In this document: in pieces, positions 1 to 13,300 of the stretch
Layout: every line of letters starts with the position of its first letter
How positions within the stretch are numbered: the first letter of the stretch is position 1
DNA from: Mytilus trossulus
Taxonomy: Eukaryota > Mollusca > Bivalvia > Mytilida > Mytilidae
Assembly: GCF_036588685.1 (NCBI RefSeq)
Contig: NC_086379.1
Coordinates: forward strand, 75,981,727 to 76,045,726
Length of the DNA: 64,000 nucleotides
Direction: 5' to 3'
Made by a program: the position numbers and the translations under genes
Notes under the pieces: generated by a model
What the model was told of the DNA's origin: nothing
The model's input: only the letters and a program-made list of their open reading frames with translations
Database searches by the model: none

Positions 1-726
1 TATTTTACATGAACTTTTAGAAAATCAACCAAAAACTGACCAAAAAAAAAGAAAAATTTTGCAGAGTTATCTCCCTGTCCAATGTTAATTTCCATAAGAA
101 CTTAAAAATGCAAAATTTGAATTTGCTCAAGTTAGATTTTATGGGACTTTTTTCTGTGTATATATGGGACTTAAGAAAATGTTTTGAACCTGACCTCCTT
201 TTATTGCTTTAGTAAGTTCATCAGTATCATGCAATGAAAGATGGCAGAATTTTCAAGTGTTCAAGTCATAAGAAACCTCAAATTAAAAAAAAATATGCAT
301 ATGTTTTTTATAACTAAATGGATAGTTTTCATTATACCACTTATTTACATATACTTTTTTCTGATTTGTCCAAATTTGTCCACATTTAGAAGAAGTTTAC
401 TTATTTTTAAGACATATTTTCGGTATGCATAGTGACCTGAGCGTAACCCTCCTCGTAAAAATCCTGTGATCGTAACACATGGATCTGTCATTAAAATAAA
501 CAATTATCTGATTGTACATGTTAAACACATGCTCAATTCCCATGCTTTTAGTTATTTGTTTAATATAAGTTGACAATCGGTAAACTTCGGCTTCAAAACA
601 TGGCATTTAATGAGCAGCCATATTTGTTAAATCATAACAGACAGAGAGAAAAAAAAATTGACGATTATACGATATATTTGCATAAAAAATGAAAAAATCC
701 TGCACAGAGGACTTTGTTTATGATAA

Positions 727-931
727 GGGCTGTTCCAGAAAATACTATGTCCCCCCCCCCCCCCCCCCCCCCAGGGACGGCACTTTTTTTTAACCCCCAC
801 CACCCACAGAAATAAAATTTAATTAGAACAGCACTCCCTTTGCATTTTGTTATTTCAAATTACAACCACCCACATAATATTTAAAAAAAATTGCCTTCCC
901 TGGGGGGACATAGTATTTTCTGGAACAGCCC
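727..931. mobile_element. PIF/Harbinger-like MITE, copy 1
   Basis: About 205 bp with near-perfect terminal inverted repeats of about 30 bp (GGGCTGTTCCAGAAAATACT at the left, its complement at the right), including a 24-base C run. It is flanked by the 3-bp direct repeat TAA (724-726 and 932-934). A second copy with TTA flanks lies at 5610-5801. A TWA target duplication is the hallmark of PIF/Harbinger elements. Confidence 0.75.
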
Positions 932-1198
932 TAAATACATGAATTGGATAAACATCATTTTTCACCACTCACTCGTTTCATATGACTTTAATATCTCATT
1001 GTACCATACAAAATAAAAAAGTCTACCTGGATAGCACCAAGTACTTATATCGTCAAAGTGAGTGGAAAAGTATTACAATGTGTTGAACTTTTTATTCATT
1101 ATTGTTTTTTGCCCCATTGATATACACCCTACATCACCTTTTACTCATGTTAATGCAAAGTTTCTTGATTTTTTAAGAAAATTGTTAAACTTTTTTAC

Positions 1199-1366
1199 CT
1201 GACAGAACTACCAGCCTCACTTTCACTCTGTTCTGATGGGGCAACAAACTTCTGTTCCTCCTCTCTTTCCAATGGGAGAGAGAACTTCTGTTCATCGTCT
1301 TTGTTTACTCTGACAGTGTAGTAGTAATCTTTTCCTTGTTGTTCTTCTTTCAATTCCCAGTCTAAA
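1199..1366 (-). CDS. TEX14: TEX14-like exon 13 (last visible)
   Basis: Acceptor AG at 1367-1368, donor GT at 1197-1198. Residues about 621-676 are acidic and charged (motifs WELKEEQQGKDYYY and SEQSESEAGSSV). The phase fits exon 12 (GA + T). The exon ends in phase 2, so at least one more exon must lie to the left of the window. Confidence 0.7.
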
Positions 1367-4300
1367 CTGAAGTAATAACAAACAGCATTTATATTTATCA
1401 TTCAAAAGATTTTTAACAGTTCTTTATAATCATATAAAAGTTAAGTCATTTTATTTTAAAACAAATTTAAATTATGAACATAATTGCATAGGATTGAAGA
1501 TAATAATGCAAATATTTGAGCAAAATTGATAGCTTAATAGACACTCTTATAAATTGATATATGTTGTTGAAGACAGTACATTGCTGTCTAGATGTCTTTT
1601 TTTAAGGTACATGGATGTCAAGCATTAGAAGTTCCTTGATGATATATTTTGTTACATATTTTCACTGGACAAATATTATAGTATTCTCTCTCAACAGAAT
1701 AAAGGGTATAGAAAATTTATCCCAGCAGAAACATATATTATGAAATTGCTTATAACAAAGTTTCAAGGAGAGCACATATACATTGACACAGTTGCTGCCT
1801 TGTTAACATTACACTTTACATACCTTTTAATTTGTATAAACCACTTGAATACAGATTTCAATATAAACACTAAAAATTAAAGCCTTAATAGATGATGCTT
1901 CAATCTCATATCACCACATAGACTCCATCATTGAAAATTGTTGTTTACCGTATAAATCGTTAAATAAGCCGCAGGTTTTTTTCTCTGTCTTTGTCCCTGC
2001 GTGTTATAGTCGGGTGCGTGTTATGTATGTATTATTTTCTGTTTTCAGGACGACGGTGAAAAAAAATTATCTGGATTTGTTTTCTAGAGACAGTCAGATT
2101 GTCAAGTGCTTGCAGTGACTTGATAAATTGTTAATGTGGCATATTTTGTTATGAATAAATAAATATATTTACTAAATCGTTTGTTTTTATTTCATTCAAT
2201 CACTCCAATCATTGTTGGTTTACAGGAAGTCGATAACCATGTGTTAGTGTTCATTTCGTAAACAAAGAAAGATAACTGTGTCCATACAGGATATTAATTG
2301 TGTATTTATCATAAATATGTAGTTGTTAGTTGATTTAATGTGTTTTAATATAAAATTTTCTAATGAAATAATAAAGAAAGTGATTGTGTGGCTTGCCAAT
2401 ATTACAAGTTTCTTTAAATGACGATGGTGATGCATGTGCTTAAATCGACACTTTAAAGTGCTTCATAAACAAAGAGAGATAATCGTGTTTGAAAAGAGGT
2501 ACCAAACAGGATAACCAGTTATCAAAAGTACCAGGATTATAATTTTATACGCCAGACGCGCGTTTCGTCTACATAAGACTCATCAGTGACGCTCAGATCA
2601 AAATAGTTAAAAAGCCAAACAAATACAAAGTTGAAGAGCATTGAGGACCCAAAATTCCAAAAAGTTGTGAAGAGTAACTGTTTGTCGTTTTATTGTGTTT
2701 CAAAACGAAATATCTTTACGAAATATTATTGGATGTTTAACTAAAAAAAAAAGAATACTATTTTTTATAATTTAATCTGTTAAAACATTTATTTATTGCC
2801 GTCTTATTTTGATTCCCCTTGTCATTGCTCATAACACTTTCATTTAAAAATAGACAATGACTTGCAAAAAGTAAATTGTTTTGTTTGTGGTATTCATCCA
2901 AATTAAAATTGAAAAATGTTTGTTACTTTCAGAACTTCAACTTTTATTTTATAGACAACAATAAAATTCTTAAGATTAATTTAATTAAAAAAAATCGACT
3001 TTTGGGTGAACAGTTTTCACACGTGGGTACAGGTAAGTAGGTCATAATCAAGGTAAACAATGGCAGTTTTATGGCTTGGGTGACCTTTCATGCATACATT
3101 TTTAAGATTAATTTAAATCCTTAATGCCAATTCAAACAATAAACAAGCAAGCAATACCATACTAATTTTAATCAAAACAACAAGGTTCAATGGACACCCA
3201 AACTGTCAACACATGGCCATTGTTGACAAAAAAACATCAAACGAAACTGGCATAATTAAAACAATGAGAAAAGTATAATTATTTTATTACGATTTTTTAT
3301 TTTAATATGACACAAATAAAAATATTCAAAAATACTCTCAACTTTCTCACCAATCTGAAAATAGAAATGAAACTAATTACGGTGTGAGTTACAAAAGGAG
3401 AAAATATTCATGACACTATCAGGTCAGTAGGATAAATATACGTTTTCTTCAGTGTGCGCTTAATATTCAGGTGCGTTTTATGTAAGGACAAAAACAATCT
3501 TCCCCCCTAAAAACGGCCGTGCGGCTTATAAAACGATGCGCTTTAAATTCGAAAATATACGGTACTTACTCTTTATGATTGAATTTCATTCTGTCCACAA
3601 ATCTTAATCTGTCATCCTGCAGATAATCAGGAGAAATGGGAAGTCTGTCATCCTGCAGATAATCAGGAGAAATGGGAAGTTTACTGGACTGGTTATTGTT
3701 GAACCTAAAACAAACACATCTCTACAACTTATTATGTCCAGACTTTAACTTGTTTAAGAACAAAAAAAATGTATATATATTGATTATATTGATGACAGAT
3801 TGTTGATCTAAACATCAAAGATACATGTATGTTAGTGTGAGTAAACAGAAATTTGATGTTTTAATAGTAATGGTTTTCATCTTCCAATTTTCACAACCAG
3901 CCTAAACTATGTAAAATACAATTTCACAACTTGTCTGATGAGAAGCTATAATTCATAATGTTGCTGTTGTTGTAAAAGTGTAATTTTTACCACTTTTAAA
4001 AACAATTGTGTTTTTGGCAGAAAAAATATAGAAAAAGGAACAGGATATTTATCAAATTTTCCAGTGTGCTATCACTTAATTATGAAAAATTTCATGATGA
4101 TGAAGGTTTTACTTGGCACAGTTAATGATGTCTAAAAGTAATTTAGATTCAGATTCAGATTCAATTAAATAAAACATATGTTAACTTAGTTGCAGAGTTA
4201 ATTCTTTAACCATTGTGTTAACTATAATAAAGGGCTGCGCTTTAGCGCATGATACGCCTGTTGCTCTTTTAACTTGTCTTTTATGCTTTAAATGAATTTA

Positions 4301-7300
4301 TATGATCAATTAGAAATAGGGTGAGCCCTGTCAAATACACCCCCCCCAAATAATAAATAAAAATGCACAAAAAAATTGGCACTATTAAGGCTACCTCAAA
4401 TCTAACTAAGTTTGTTGTCTTAATTTTTCATCCATACATAAAATTTTGTGAAAGTGTTAGTTATTGTCCCAAAATTGGAAATATCCCCCCTTTTTTAAGC
4501 ATAAAAATTCATAACATGGAAATGTAAAATCTGAAATTTATAAAAATTGAAAGGGAGCTTACATCAATAGATATAAACAATTCACCAAAGTTTCATGGTC
4601 ATTGGTGAAAGCCTTTTTGAGTTATTGTCCGAAGTGTTAAAAATCACCCTTTTTTTATGAATAAAGCCCCATAAATCCAAAACTTTAAATCTGAAATTTA
4701 TAAAAATTGAAAGGGAGCTTACATCAATAGATATAAACAATTTACCAAAGTTTCATGGACATTGGTGAAAGCCTTTTTGAGTTATTGTCCGAAGTGTTAA
4801 AAATCCCCCTTTTTTTATGAATAAAGCCCCATAAATCCAAAACCTAAAATCTGAAATTTATAAAAATTGAAAGGGAGCTTACATCAATAGATATAAACAA
4901 TTCACCAAAGTTTCATGGTCATTGGTGAAAACCTTTTTGAGTTATTGTCCGAAGTGTTAAAAATCACCCTTTTTTTATGAATAAAGCCCCATAAATCCAA
5001 AACTTTAAATCTGAAATTTATAAAAAATGAAAGGGAGCTTACATCAATAGATATAAACAATTCACCAAAGTTTCATTGACATTGGTGAAAGCCTTTTTGA
5101 GTTATTGTCCGAAGTGTTGAAAATCACCCCTTTTTATGAAAAAAGCCCCATTAATGCAAAACTTAAAATCTGAAATTTAAAAAAAAACGAAAGGGAGCTT
5201 ACGTCAATAGATATAAACAATTTACCGAAGTTTCATGGACATTGGTGAAAGCCTTTTTGAGTTATTGTCTGAAGTGTTGAAAATCCCCCCTTTTTTTCAT
5301 GAATAAAGCCCCATAAATCCAAAACTCAAAATCTGAAATTAAAAAAAACAGAAAGGGAGCTTACGTCAATAGATATAAACAATTCACTTAAGTTTCATGG
5401 AAATTGGTGAAGGTGTTTTTGAGTTATTGTCCGAAGTGTGGACGACAGACGGACGGACAACGGTATACCATAATACGTCCCGTCCCGGGCGTATAAAAAG
5501 TAATACAATTTTAACAAATTTTAAGATGAACAAATATTTGAAAACTTTGTTCCAAAGATGTTTGGTAATTTTCTAGTATTTCTGAAAGTAATCTCATGTA
5601 AATTGGTTAGGGCTGTTCCAGTAAATACTATGTCCCCCTCCCCAGGGACTGCACTTTTTTTTAACCCCCACCACCCACAGAAATAAAATTTAATTAGAAC
5701 AGCACTCCCTTTGCATTTTGGTATTTCAAATACAACCACCTACATAATATTTAAAAAAATTGCCTTCCCTGGGGGGGACATAGTATTTTCTGGAACAGCC
5801 CTTATGAATTGCTTGATTCATTTAAAGGAAACACCGGGTTGACCTTAAAATCTAACCTCATTTCCTTGTGATGAGCATCTTCAAGCAATCTTCTGGGAGT
5901 AGATTCAGCTCTAGGTGATTTACTTATAGACCTGTCCTGTCTTCTAGGTGATGGGGAGTTAATGTTTCTTTGATCCCTTGGTGTGTTACTTTGAGATGTT
6001 TCCCAGGTCTTTGGAGGTCTAGCAGGTTTGATAACAGTTTTTGAAGTTTTCTTTACTTCCTCAATGTTCAATAAACTTTCCATATATTGTAATACATTCT
6101 ACAAGCAAATAGTTTGTTGTTTGAAAAATAAAAACATGATTGATGGTTTTACCACCATCCATTAAGGAAAAAGCTTTAGTTTCGGTAATTAAATATTTAG
6201 CAAAGGGACTATAATCTTAAACATCACAGTCATTCTGTTAGCGATTAGAACAAATGTTTGTAGAAACAAATTAATAGAGCACTAATGGTTTTGATATGCT
6301 ATATAGATATGACTCTCAATATGTTGTCAGTATATCAAAGCATGTTTAAATGATCCAATATCTTATGAATTTGACATATATACAAATACTTCATTTTATC
6401 AAGCTTTTTTACACACTAATGTGAGCTAGCATGAGCTATTGGTTCTAGTACATGCAGCCTGTGAGTTAATAGTAGAAAACTTCCCCTTTGTGGAGTGCAA
6501 ATGATTGCATACAATCTGAGCTAGTTTATTTTAATATATCTGTATTATCTATGTTTCTATATTCAGTCTGAATAACATAAAAAAAAACTTATTCACACTA
6601 CAAGCTAAAAAGGTTAATAATGCATTAAAAGCTTCATGCCAAAACATTCCTTACAGGCCTAGAAAAAAATTATATATTTTGCCATGCTTCTATTTTATAT
6701 ATACCATCCTTTTTGAAGCAAAGATGAAGACATATTTTACAAGAATAAAATCTAAGTTTATCCAAAAATAATAGATTCTGGCGCACTGTTGCATTACATT
6801 GATTGGTCTAAAACAACCTGATTACCCTATATGAATAAATTTTGTAATAATTCATTTTGGTTATAAACCTCTTTACTACACAAATTACATAGTCACCTGT
6901 TTAGGTATGGTGAGAATATTCCTGATATTATACATCTGTAATTTACGATGAAGTGGGTCTAATTGTAAGCAATGCTTTAAAATCAACATAAAAGCCTCTG
7001 GTATTCTGTCAGTCTCTATTTCTAACTGTTCTCTCTCCTTAAGTATTTTGTAATGAACAGTTTCTGTGTCTAATTTACCCCAAGGAACTTCACCTGCAGA
7101 AGATTTAAAAGTAAGATTTAAGTCTAGTTGAGTGCTCCAAGGACATTAGTTTCAATATTCTTGACCATCAAATTAACTCAAACTCCTTTATTTGAATTAA
7201 TAACATACATAATTAAAGAATGTCAAAACTTTCATAGAAAACAATGAACAGTGCATGTCAGAGTACATAATAAATCATTATAAAGTATTCGAATAACAAA

Positions 7301-10300
7301 TTTCTATTTTCCTTGGGTTGTGATTTCATGTCATAAAAATAACAAAATGTAAATCATTGATTCACCTGAATAAAAATATTTTTTACATTTTCATATTAAT
7401 TTTCCTTTGCCACATTCTTGAAGAGCACTCTGCATAATATTCTATATAAATTAGTAGAATTCAAATTTTTAACTGTGTAAAACTCATTCAGACAGATGGA
7501 CTAGAAAGAAACTAAACTAGTTTTCTCACAGAATAAACTTTCGATCAATTGTCAGCTTAATCTTACCATGAAACATTTCCCAAATGACCACAGCAAAACT
7601 ATAGACATCTGAAGCCATTGAAGGAGAGCTTGCATTCATGATCTCTGGGGCCATCCAGTTGTAAGCCACATTTTGGTACATGTTCTGGTTCACAAAACTT
7701 TTAAGTCCAACATCTACTTTTTCACTGTTTCATAAAAAAAAATCAAAATCAATGATAAGTTACAGTAATTTTAGCTCTTAAACCAATTTTAACTTTTCTG
7801 TTAAATTGTGGGTTTTTTTTTATTTATTATCTGAACACTTAAATGTTGTTAGCTGACATTTGTTATTGATCTACCATTCGGTCCCATCAGTATGATTAAC
7901 ATTGTCAACTAAACTCATTGTCATATATGTTGTACGTTTTTTACTGTTTTACCACATGCCAAGTTGTGCAATGAGTTTGCTAGCCTATTGAAATAAAAAA
8001 AAAAATCATGAAAAAAACCCATTGGTATTTAAATGTGGATTGTCTTGATGTTGCCATAGGGGATTCAGTGATGACATTTTCAGAATTGCAAACTGTATTA
8101 TTTGAGACTGCTCAAGTGTTAAATGAAAGACCAATAGGTACCAAGAACTGTGATCCGAATGAAGGGACATACCTATGTCCGAATGATTTATTGCTCGGGA
8201 GAGCTAGTATTCGAGTTCCGAACGGACATTACAATCAGGATTGTAATCCAAGAAACTGTCATGCATTTATCCAGAACATAGTGAATTCATTTTGACGAAA
8301 GTGGATTCGTGATTATTTTCGTACATTGATTATAAGACAGAAGTGGCATACATTATATAGAAATCTCAAGAAAGGTGACTTGGTTTTGGTACAAGACAGC
8401 AATGCTTTGCGTGGAAAATGGAAACTGGGGCAGGTTGACGAGGCGATTCTGAGTCTTGATGGAAATGTTTGTGATGTGACCGTGCGTTACAAAAACTTAG
8501 GTGGTAGTGGAACCCATTATCAAAATGTCACAGATAAAAAAAAATCGTCGTTCAGTGCACAGACTAGTCTTACTACTTCCCGTTGAAGAACAAACAAATG
8601 TAACTGTTTAATCTGAAGTGTTCGTGGCGGGAGTGTATGGCAAGGCGATATAGTAATTTACGTTCTTTCCCCAATACTAAATTTCCCCTGGAACAGAGAA
8701 ATGTTGACATTAATTTGCTCAAGCTATTTACATATTGGAGCTCGTCAATGCATAAGTTTGTTTGAATAAAAGTGACAATATACATCGGACAATACATGGC
8801 ATACTATAGACCTATCATTCTGTTATGTTTATATCTTACAATGTAGTAAATGTGGTTTGTTCTTTATTTCAGGTTGAAACGTACATGATAATAAAACAAT
8901 AAATGTTAAACAACCTGGCGTGTATTTCTTGAGTAAAACATCTACAAATTATTTCTGAATGGTAATACCTGATTGTTCAGTTCAAGGATAACTATTAATT
9001 CTCAATGTTAGCGTTTAACATTAAGCATTAAGATGTATTATCATTATCTTCCCTTTTTAACTTACCAGTCTACAACATATTCAAAGTTGGCCAGTTTAGC
9101 ACAATGTGGATTCACCAACATGATGGCATGTGATGTCACAAAACAATGGATAACATTCTGTTCATGCAGGAAAACCAAGGCACTGCTGATCTGATATGTT
9201 ATGTCATGAATATGGCTACTGGACAATCTTTCTAGCTAAAAAAGAAGTTAATCACAGTGAAAAAACTATTTCAATTATTTTAAATCCAATGTAGACTCTT
9301 TATCAATAGCAGGAAATTCTTTAGAGTCTGTATCCCTGCCCTTGAATCTATAGCAATGCTAAATTAACAATGAACACTGGCTAACCTTATTGAATCTATT
9401 GACTCAAGTTAATAACTAGCACCTTTGGCTATGCATGATAGAGGTGCAATATTTTTAGTCAATTGGATTGAAAGAGGAATTGAAGTAAAAGACCCTTCAT
9501 CATTGCTGTTATCTGTGCCATTATCAGCATGCAAAGCTTTCTTAAAAATGTGTACAACATAGAAACAGTAGATAACTGACCAATCAGGATAGAAAAATCT
9601 TTTGGTGGATACAATGTCATCAAATTGAAATAAAATAAGGTTTTTATGAACGACATTTAGAATATCGTTTTATTAGTATAATACTATTGCCAAGTCTAAT
9701 TCACATGCCTCAGTTGTTTTAGTCTCTGGTAGATATTTGTATCATTGCCAATCATACCACATCTTCTTACTTTTAAGTGAATGCAAAATATCAGATTTTC
9801 AGTCGGTAAACAAAAGCATTGGTAAAACTTAATTTATATGAATAGCATTTTAATTTATATAGTTCTCTTGCAAAGAGGAAAACAAAATGATCTAATACAA
9901 AAAAAAAAAACATACCTTTTGATGAAGAACTTCATACAAGGAACCTTCGTCTATTCTTTCAAACAGTAACACCATATTTTCTAAATTGTTGGTCTGACAT
10001 ACACCCATTAACATAAGAATATTGGGATGTCTTAGTTTACTGCAAGTAGAGAGCATAGATTGAAAATGTAATTATACAAATTAACAATCATATCTGCTTA
10101 AAAGGTCATTTCCAATAAGAGAAACTGGACTTGACATGTTACTCTCTTCTTGTCGAACTGCTGTTATACATATGAATTTAAATGTCAAATAAACTGGCAA
10201 GCTCAATGTTCTCTGGTCTTTAAGATGACCTTTATGTGCAGGTTGACTCTAGTCTAATCTAACAAGTTGCTTACCTAATAAACAAATTAAGTTTAATAGC

Positions 10301-13300
10301 TCACACCAAAATGTTTTAAGGAAAATGAAAAAAAAAAATGTGTTGGTTTGTCCTCCATTATTAAGTTAGTTTTCAATTACAAATTCTCATACAATTTAAA
10401 AGGCTAGAAGATTTGGTAAGAATTAAATGTTTACCCAATGTATTCAGCTTCTGTAATTAATAAATCTACTTCGCCACCAGGGGCAGCCTCTCTGTGTAAT
10501 CTTTTAACTGTAATCTTTGTATTTTTCCATATCATACTGAAAATATGGTCAATTTAAAATACATTGTACACAAAAATGTTTAAAAAGTAAAAATTTGGTC
10601 TTTGTCTATATCAGGTGAATGCCATTCACCAGTTGTAAGAAGGCTTGAGGGCACAAAAATTCAGCAAAATTTCAAACATTTTTTTTCATTACAAATTGTA
10701 TTTACAACAGTATTAGTTGTAACTTTATGCTATGATACAAAAATCAACCATAAAAATTGATTCGTTTTGGTCCCAGATGACTTTAAAAATGTTCATATCA
10801 TTGAAAAAGCTCCAAATTATCTCCCTTTGGTGCAAAAATGCAATTCCTCGGCACTAAGATTGAAATACCTATTCAAAATCATTGGTGACCTATATATAAA
10901 TTTGGCATTGGGAATGTTATGGAAACTATCTTGTAAGATGGCAAGAAATTTACATCAGTTTTGAGGTTTAAAGCATTTTTTACATTTCTACTTGATCCAT
11001 CCAGTGTTTTATTTTTATCTAAATGACCATTACTGACTTACCTTTCCATAACCATAAAAGCACCATTATTAAATGACAGTCCATGGGAATCATGCTTCAG
11101 TAAATTCTCACTAACTAATGGCAAAGTACATATTATACCACTAAAACTGTCTCCATCTTGATATACCTATAAAGTACCAATATTAAAGCATTTTTAAACA
11201 ACTTTATTTTGCATATAAGATTAAATTTCATAAAAGATTTCAAATGTCAAAACTTCATTTAGTGATCAGTTTTTGCTAAGGTCTATTCTAAAAGGATGAT
11301 TATGGAGGTTGGAAGGCACTTTTGTTTTATGGTGATCACCCATACAATTGCATACATAACCCGACGACATGAACTAAATGACCTGCCCCTTCCATACAAA
11401 ATTATTAAAGTTACATCGGCCTTCCCATTTTTCTTTTTTTTTCTTGAATAGACCTAATGCAGCAGCAAATATAATGGTGATAAGACCTAAAAATATAACT
11501 CCTGATATATAATATAACTTACTTTTCCAAATCCCATACTCTGACAACTTTTCATCTGATGATCTAAGTTCACACTGCTGTATCCTGTGATTTTATCTCT
11601 TATCAATTTTATTACAGAACTTGTTCTGGAGGTAATTCTGAAAGGATAAACAATTCAGTTTTATGCTTTTCCTATATTTAACAAAGTAAAACATATAGTT
11701 GGAAACACAATATGTTGTTGCTTTTAAGTTATAGCAAGGTGTTTTCTACCCTAACTGTTGAACTGTGCTTGGTTTTGTTCCCTTTTTGTATGGACTATGC
11801 TTTGTAGGGTTTAAATTATATTAATGTAAGTATAAGGATGATAATTGTTTAATGCATAATATATAACATACGTTGATCTAGGTTTTTTTTGTGTTCTTGG
11901 GTTGCTACCTCTCCAGGATACCCTAAATCCTTTGTTTATATTGGATTACAAGTATAATTTATATGAAGAAAATAAGAAAAAGTGAATTAACAGAAAATCT
12001 TACCAAACCCATCTAGCTTTAGAAATATAAACCTATAAACTTTTTCAATTTCACATGTTTGAGTACCATGTAAATGCTTTTTTGTATGAATAGTGAAGAC
12101 CAAACAGGGGAATATGAACAAAGCAAAACAAGGGTTTGGAAAATGTAATGTTTAGCTACCTGATAGATACTGGTTTTTTTTCAATCTGACAAATGTTGAT
12201 CCTTTAACATATGACAGTTGTTCTCCATTCCTTTGATGAATTTTGTCAATTGATTTTGCCATTTGATTAGGGACTTAACATTTGAATTTTACTCTTGGGT
12301 TCAGTATTTTTGTGATTTTACTTTTTAAACTATAAGCACTTAATAAGACAACAAAAGAGAATCCAATGTAAGGAACTAGAAAAATGAGAGGTCAAAAAAG
12401 GTACATTATTGTGTTGGGCAAAGAAGCAAATGTCAGATAGTATTGATGCAAACAAAGCACTATATTTAACCCTTTCACAGATGAGTGACTGAGTGAGTCC
12501 CGGTTTACCCCTATTCACCCTTCAGACAGCTGACAGATGAGTCTCATTTCACCAGGATCGGAATACCTCTTTTATATTTCCCTCTCGAAACAGTGCAAAC
12601 ATGAGTTATCTTTCTTTTTTGAATACCTGGATGAAAGTGTAAACATGGCGCTTCTGTTTGTTGAAAACCATGTAAAAATTTGAAATGAGGGTACATTTCT
12701 TTTAAAAGAATATGGAAAAATTGAAGCCAAACTAGTATACTTTTTTCACATAAAATGTCGTTTTATGTACAAAACACTTGGAATGGACATCGTTCAATGT
12801 AAGGAATTTGTAGTCTCATTATAATTTCAAAATTTTGCTGTTTTGGGTTAAAAAATTACGATTTTGGGTCAAAGAACAGAATTCTTAAAATTTCACATAG
12901 ATAATGCCAAAATTTTGAATATCTTATGTCAGAAGAAAAAATTATCAAAACATGAACAAACTGTGAATATGGTGTTAGTGAAAGAACATGATGAAATAAA
13001 GACACAAATAACTACAGGCAACTTTTTATTGACATTTATTACGAAGATCTCCCACTTGAGTAATAGTGGCCAGGGAAGCCATTGTCTCAGAGTAGCTTCT
13101 GTTTGGGCAGCTATCGGTGAAAGGGTTAAAGGGAGTTCAAATTTTGACATCCGGAAATCATTTTTGATAATTTATCAAAAACATTACTTTTTTCTGCAAA
13201 CTTAACACTGGGATTACATTTGAAAAATCATTCATATTAATTTTGCCTTGTAATCCTAGCACAAAAAGATGCTTTTGAAAATGTGTGATCTTTTAGTTAA

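Noticed and set aside
4500..5440. CRISPR-like array
   Set aside because: Units are contiguous 160-bp repeats without unique spacers, in a eukaryotic transposon.
12864..13205. 113-codon plus-strand frame
   Set aside because: Lies mostly inside the piggyBac-like MITE; the protein resembles nothing known and an opposite-strand frame is also open.
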